From positions 1 through 7,360 of the forward strand of contig JACCZL010000854.1 of assembly GCA_013695975.1 (NCBI GenBank): a DNA stretch of 7,360 nt. Reading direction: 5' to 3'. Each line of letters begins with the position of its first letter. Positions within the stretch are counted from its first letter, which is position 1. Both the position numbers and the translations under genes were made by a program. Positions 5,453 through 7,360 of the stretch are shown one piece after another. This DNA is from Chloroflexota bacterium. Lineage in GTDB: Bacteria; Chloroflexota; UBA6077; JACCZL01. A model generated the notes under the pieces. That model was not told the DNA's origin and ran no database searches. It saw nothing but the letters and a program-made list of their open reading frames with translations.

Positions 5453-5474
5453 GCCGGCGATGGTAGCATACAAT
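5446..5474 (+). promoter_or_regulatory. Sigma-70-type promoter for the ABC importer operon
   Basis: TTGCCA (5446-5451, 5 of 6 to TTGACA) and TACAAT (5469-5474, 5 of 6 to TATAAT) are exactly 17 bases apart. Transcription would begin near 5481 and give a leader of about 74 bases before the GTG at 5555. The -35 box overlaps the start codon of the divergent fusion gene (5450-5452), so polymerase at this promoter would block entry to that gene. Confidence 0.65.
5465..5470 (-). promoter_or_regulatory. Possible -10 box (TATGCT) of the MetE-DUF993 gene
   Basis: TATGCT reads on the minus strand (4 of 6 matches) and overlaps the -10 box of the opposing promoter. A start 6-7 bases downstream would leave a leader of only about 6-8 bases before the ATG at 5452. 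That fits the absence of a Shine-Dalgarno there. No convincing -35 box is seen. Confidence 0.3.
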
Positions 5475-5539
5475 CGAGCGCAGCAAAAATCCCGCCCAGT
5501 CGTGAAGGGGCCGCGCGAGTGACGGATGGACCAGGGACT

Positions 5540-5548
5540 GGAGGAGGG
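5540..5548 (+). promoter_or_regulatory. Ribosome binding site that decides the ABC ATPase start
   Basis: GGAGGAGGG is followed by 6 bases and then an in-frame GTG at 5555. This is far stronger than the AAGGGG ahead of the alternative in-frame GTG at 5519, so the shorter protein is preferred. Confidence 0.65.
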
Positions 5549-5554
5549 CCGCGT

Positions 5555-6370
5555 GTGCTAGCCGAGCGCCCTCGCTCGTCCGTGGCCGACGTCGACAGCC
5601 GCGAGCCCTCGATCTCGATTCGAGGACTGCGCGTCGCCTACGGCCGGACCGTTGCCCTCAGCGATACCACCCTCGATATCGGTCCGCGCGAGTTCGTGAG
5701 TCTGCTCGGGCCCTCGGGTTGCGGCAAGACCACGTTGCTCAAGGTGGTCGGCGGCCTGATCCGCCCGACGGCCGGCGAGGTGCGGATCGCCAACGGGACC
5801 GTCGAGGAGGCGCGACGGCGGCGGGCGTTCGGCTTCGTGTTCCAGGATGCGACCCTCCTGCCCTGGCGCCGGGCCGGGTCGAACGCCCGCTTGCTGGCCG
5901 AGATCATCGGGGGCAAGGCGCTCGATCAGGCGCGGATCGACGGTCTGCTGCGGACGGTCGGGCTGGCCGGGTTCGACGACAGCTATCCGAGCCAGCTCTC
6001 GGGCGGCATGAAGCAGCGCGTGGCCATCGTCCGCGCCCTCGCCTTCGACCCGCAAGTGCTGTTGATGGACGAGCCGTTCGCGGCACTCGACGCCCTGACG
6101 CGGGACCGCCTCGGCGAAGTGCTCCTGCACGTCTGGGCCGAGTCGAAGCCGATCCTGTTCGTCACCCACTCGATCGAGGAGGCCGCGTTCCTCAGCGATC
6201 GCGTGGTGGTGATGCGGGCTCGGCCGGGCCGCGTGCTCGAGGACGTGCAGATCGACCTGCCGCGGCCGCGCCTCCACGAGATGAAGGAGTCGCATGAGTT
6301 CTTTGAGATCACCCGTCGGCTGCGTCGGTTGATCGACGAGGCGCAGGCGACCGCCGAGGAGGCGCGCTGA
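5555..6370 (+). CDS. ABC importer ATP-binding protein, NitT/TauT (SsuB/TauB-like) type
   Basis: A complete 271-residue ABC ATPase that powers a small-molecule importer at the inner face of the membrane. All motifs are visible: Walker A GPSGCGKTT (52-60), Q-loop FVFQD (Q97) followed by LLPWR, signature LSGGMKQR (148-155), Walker B VLLMDEP (168-174, catalytic E173), D-loop ALDA (177-180) and switch histidine H205 in VTHS. The LLPW after the Q-loop and the short length match the nitrate/sulfonate/taurine/pyrimidine-precursor import class. The start is the GTG at 5555, set by a strong GGAGGAGGG; the reading frame stays open far upstream but that part is antisense to the fusion gene. The first ~18 residues before SISIRGLRVAYG are a non-conserved extension. 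The permease gene begins two bases after the stop, so they form an operon. Substrate is not readable; alkylsulfonates, pyrimidine or thiamin precursors are the usual cargo of this class. Confidence 0.93.
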   Translation: MLAERPRSSVADVDSREPSISIRGLRVAYGRTVALSDTTLDIGPREFVSLLGPSGCGKTTLLKVVGGLIRPTAGEVRIANGTVEEARRRRAFGFVFQDATLLPWRRAGSNARLLAEIIGGKALDQARIDGLLRTVGLAGFDDSYPSQLSGGMKQRVAIVRALAFDPQVLLMDEPFAALDALTRDRLGEVLLHVWAESKPILFVTHSIEEAAFLSDRVVVMRARPGRVLEDVQIDLPRPRLHEMKESHEFFEITRRLRRLIDEAQATAEEAR

Positions 6371-6372
6371 CG

Positions 6373-7200
6373 ATGGCCCAGCGCTTGACCAGTCTGGATG
6401 CAGGGCCTGACGCGCCGACTCGGAATCCGGTCGTCGCGGTGCTGCGGGCGGTCCTTCCGTTCGGCTTTCTCCTGCTGTGCGTCGCCGCCTGGGAGGCCGT
6501 GGTCGTGCTGCTGCGCGTCAACACGTTCGTGCTTCCGGCCCCGACGCTGATCTTCGCGCGGATGGTCAGGTCCTGGCCCGAGATCATGTCCAACACGGTC
6601 GTGACGGTTCAGGAGACGCTGCTCGGCTTCGTGCTCGGGGCGCTGATTGGCTTCATCCTGGCGCTGTTGATCGCCTATTCGCGCTTGTTCGAGCAGGTGC
6701 TCTACCCGCTGCTCGTCGCCTCACAGGCAGTCCCCAAGATCGCGATCGCGCCGCTGTTCGTCCTCTGGTTTGGATTCGGCATCTGGCCGAAGGTCGTCGT
6801 GACCATCCTGCTCGTCTTCTTTCCGGTTGTGGTGACCACCGCGGAGGGGCTGATGAGCGTCGACCGTAACCTCATCGACCTGCTGCGGTCGGTCAGCGCC
6901 AATCCCTGGCAGGTGTTCATCAAAGTTCGCCTGCCCCATGCCCTGCCGCAGATCATGGCCGGGCTCAAGATCGCGATCACGCTCGCCGTGGTCGGGGCAG
7001 TCGTCGGCGAGTGGGTCGGCGCCGACAAGGGACTCGGCTACCTGATCATCTTTGCCAACAGCCAGCTCGATACGACGCTCAGCTTCGCTGCCATCATGGT
7101 CCTGGTGGTGATCGGGGTGGTGCTCTTCGTCATCGTCGACCTGATCGGGCGGCTGCTGACGCCGTGGAACCAGGTTCGGACGATCGATCCCGGAATGTAG
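6373..7200 (+). CDS. ABC importer permease, NitT/TauT (SsuC/TauC-like) type
   Basis: A complete 275-residue inner-membrane permease of the BPD_transp_1 fold. Hydrophobic segments lie at about 27-48, 81-103, 108-134, 138-157, 197-217 and 237-260, giving six membrane spans. Between the fourth and fifth is the cytoplasmic coupling loop (about 158-196). It reads EGLMSVDRNLIDLLRSVSA then LPHALPQIMAG, a variant of the EAA loop that docks on the ATPase. The conserved QAVPKIAIAPLFVLWFGFG (118-136) is characteristic of SsuC/TauC/ThiX-like permeases, and VGEWVGADKGLGYLI (211-225) closes the fold. Only CG separates the ATPase stop from this ATG, and GAGGAGG near the end of the ATPase gene serves as its ribosome site, so translation is probably coupled. 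One permease gene implies a homodimer in the importer. Its resemblance to ThiX/RibX-type permeases leaves vitamin or vitamin-precursor uptake open. Confidence 0.93.
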   Translation: MAQRLTSLDAGPDAPTRNPVVAVLRAVLPFGFLLLCVAAWEAVVVLLRVNTFVLPAPTLIFARMVRSWPEIMSNTVVTVQETLLGFVLGALIGFILALLIAYSRLFEQVLYPLLVASQAVPKIAIAPLFVLWFGFGIWPKVVVTILLVFFPVVVTTAEGLMSVDRNLIDLLRSVSANPWQVFIKVRLPHALPQIMAGLKIAITLAVVGAVVGEWVGADKGLGYLIIFANSQLDTTLSFAAIMVLVVIGVVLFVIVDLIGRLLTPWNQVRTIDPGM

Positions 7201-7207
7201 CCAGTAT

Positions 7208-7214
7208 GGGGAGG
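7208..7214 (+). promoter_or_regulatory. Ribosome binding site for the binding lipoprotein
   Basis: GGGGAGG followed by 6 bases and a GTG at 7221. An in-frame ATG at 7206 overlaps this site and lacks a Shine-Dalgarno of its own, so the GTG is the better start. Confidence 0.6.
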
Positions 7215-7220
7215 TACGTT

Positions 7221-7360
7221 GTGCAGGGTCTGTTGATGCGGTGGGCGGTCTGCCTGACCGTTCTGACGCTGGTCACCGGCTGCAGTGGGGGTGGCGCCCC
7301 GGCCCCGTCGAGCGCGACCTCGGCGCCGGCTGGTGCCAAGCCGACGACGGCGGCCGCGTC
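7221..7360 (+). CDS. ABC importer substrate-binding lipoprotein, N-terminal part
   Basis: The first 46 residues of a lipoprotein; the rest lies beyond the window. A short basic start with MRW is followed by the hydrophobic stretch AVCLTVLTLVTG and a lipobox VTGC with the lipid-bearing Cys at residue 21 (7281-7283). Then comes a low-complexity Gly/Ala/Ser/Pro linker (SGGGAPAPSSATSAPAGAK), as often found between the lipid anchor and the binding domain in Gram-positive-type or Chloroflexota binding proteins. None of the ligand-binding domain is visible, so the call as the solute receptor of this importer rests on the lipobox and on its place 20 bases after the permease. An anchored binding protein with a long linker fits a cell without a conventional periplasm. 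It probably belongs to the same operon. Confidence 0.78.
   Translation, partial: MQGLLMRWAVCLTVLTLVTGCSGGGAPAPSSATSAPAGAKPTTAAA

Noticed and set aside
5453..5473. A seven-residue N-terminal extension of the fusion gene from a TTG.
   Set aside because: No ribosome site is present, the residues are outside the family N-terminus, and the bases overlap both promoter -10 boxes.
5015..5554. A long N-terminal extension of the ABC ATPase.
   Set aside because: The frame is open but lies antisense to the fusion gene; the strong ribosome site and GTG at 5555 give the normal length for this family.
5475..5554. A riboswitch in the importer leader.
   Set aside because: The leader is only about 74 bases and I found no TPP, FMN, SAM or cobalamin signature in it.

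Overview
The window is a GC-rich bacterial chromosome segment holding seven protein-coding genes, two of them cut by the window edges, plus one gene remnant and one small non-coding mobile element. Nothing in it fixes the taxon. The GC-rich codon use, an Rv1855c-type F420-dependent oxidoreductase, an archaeal-type single-gene AAA ATPase, a lipoprotein binding protein with a Ser/Ala/Pro-rich linker, and a MITE-like element with a C/G-homopolymer hairpin together suggest Chloroflexota (Thermomicrobia-like) or another GC-rich soil or thermophilic lineage. This assignment is an inference.

Left part (1-1710): a minus-strand AAA-type ATPase (5' part only) is divergent from a plus-strand luciferase-like F420-dependent oxidoreductase. 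The roughly 295-base gap between them holds a consensus -10 box on the minus strand inside an inverted repeat. It also holds a second inverted repeat and a good TTGACA-N17-TACAGT promoter facing the oxidoreductase.

Middle part (1711-3250) is the accessory region. A 115-bp MITE-like element with perfect terminal inverted repeats sits between TA dinucleotides in a C-TA...TA-G context, which is the insertion signature of IS630-type transposases. Next to it is a two-gene minus-strand cassette with an 11-nt overlap: an unrecognised 182-aa protein followed by an HNH endonuclease. On the far side is a remnant of a second oxidoreductase gene. It is homologous to the last ~53 codons of the intact copy and has lost its stop. 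The cassette and MITE are thus bracketed by two diverged copies of the same gene end.

Right part (3251-7360): a large minus-strand gene encodes an unusual apparent fusion. Its N-terminal half is a zinc-dependent MetE-type (cobalamin-independent methionine synthase) barrel with all four zinc ligands. Its C-terminal half is a DUF993 domain, related to dihydrodipicolinate synthase, that retains a GIK lysine. It is divergent from a plus-strand ABC importer operon of the NitT/TauT type (ATPase, permease, and start of the binding lipoprotein). The importer promoter (TTGCCA-N17-TACAAT) overlaps the start codon of the fusion gene, so the two units probably share control. The transported substrate and the reaction of the fusion protein cannot be read from the sequence.
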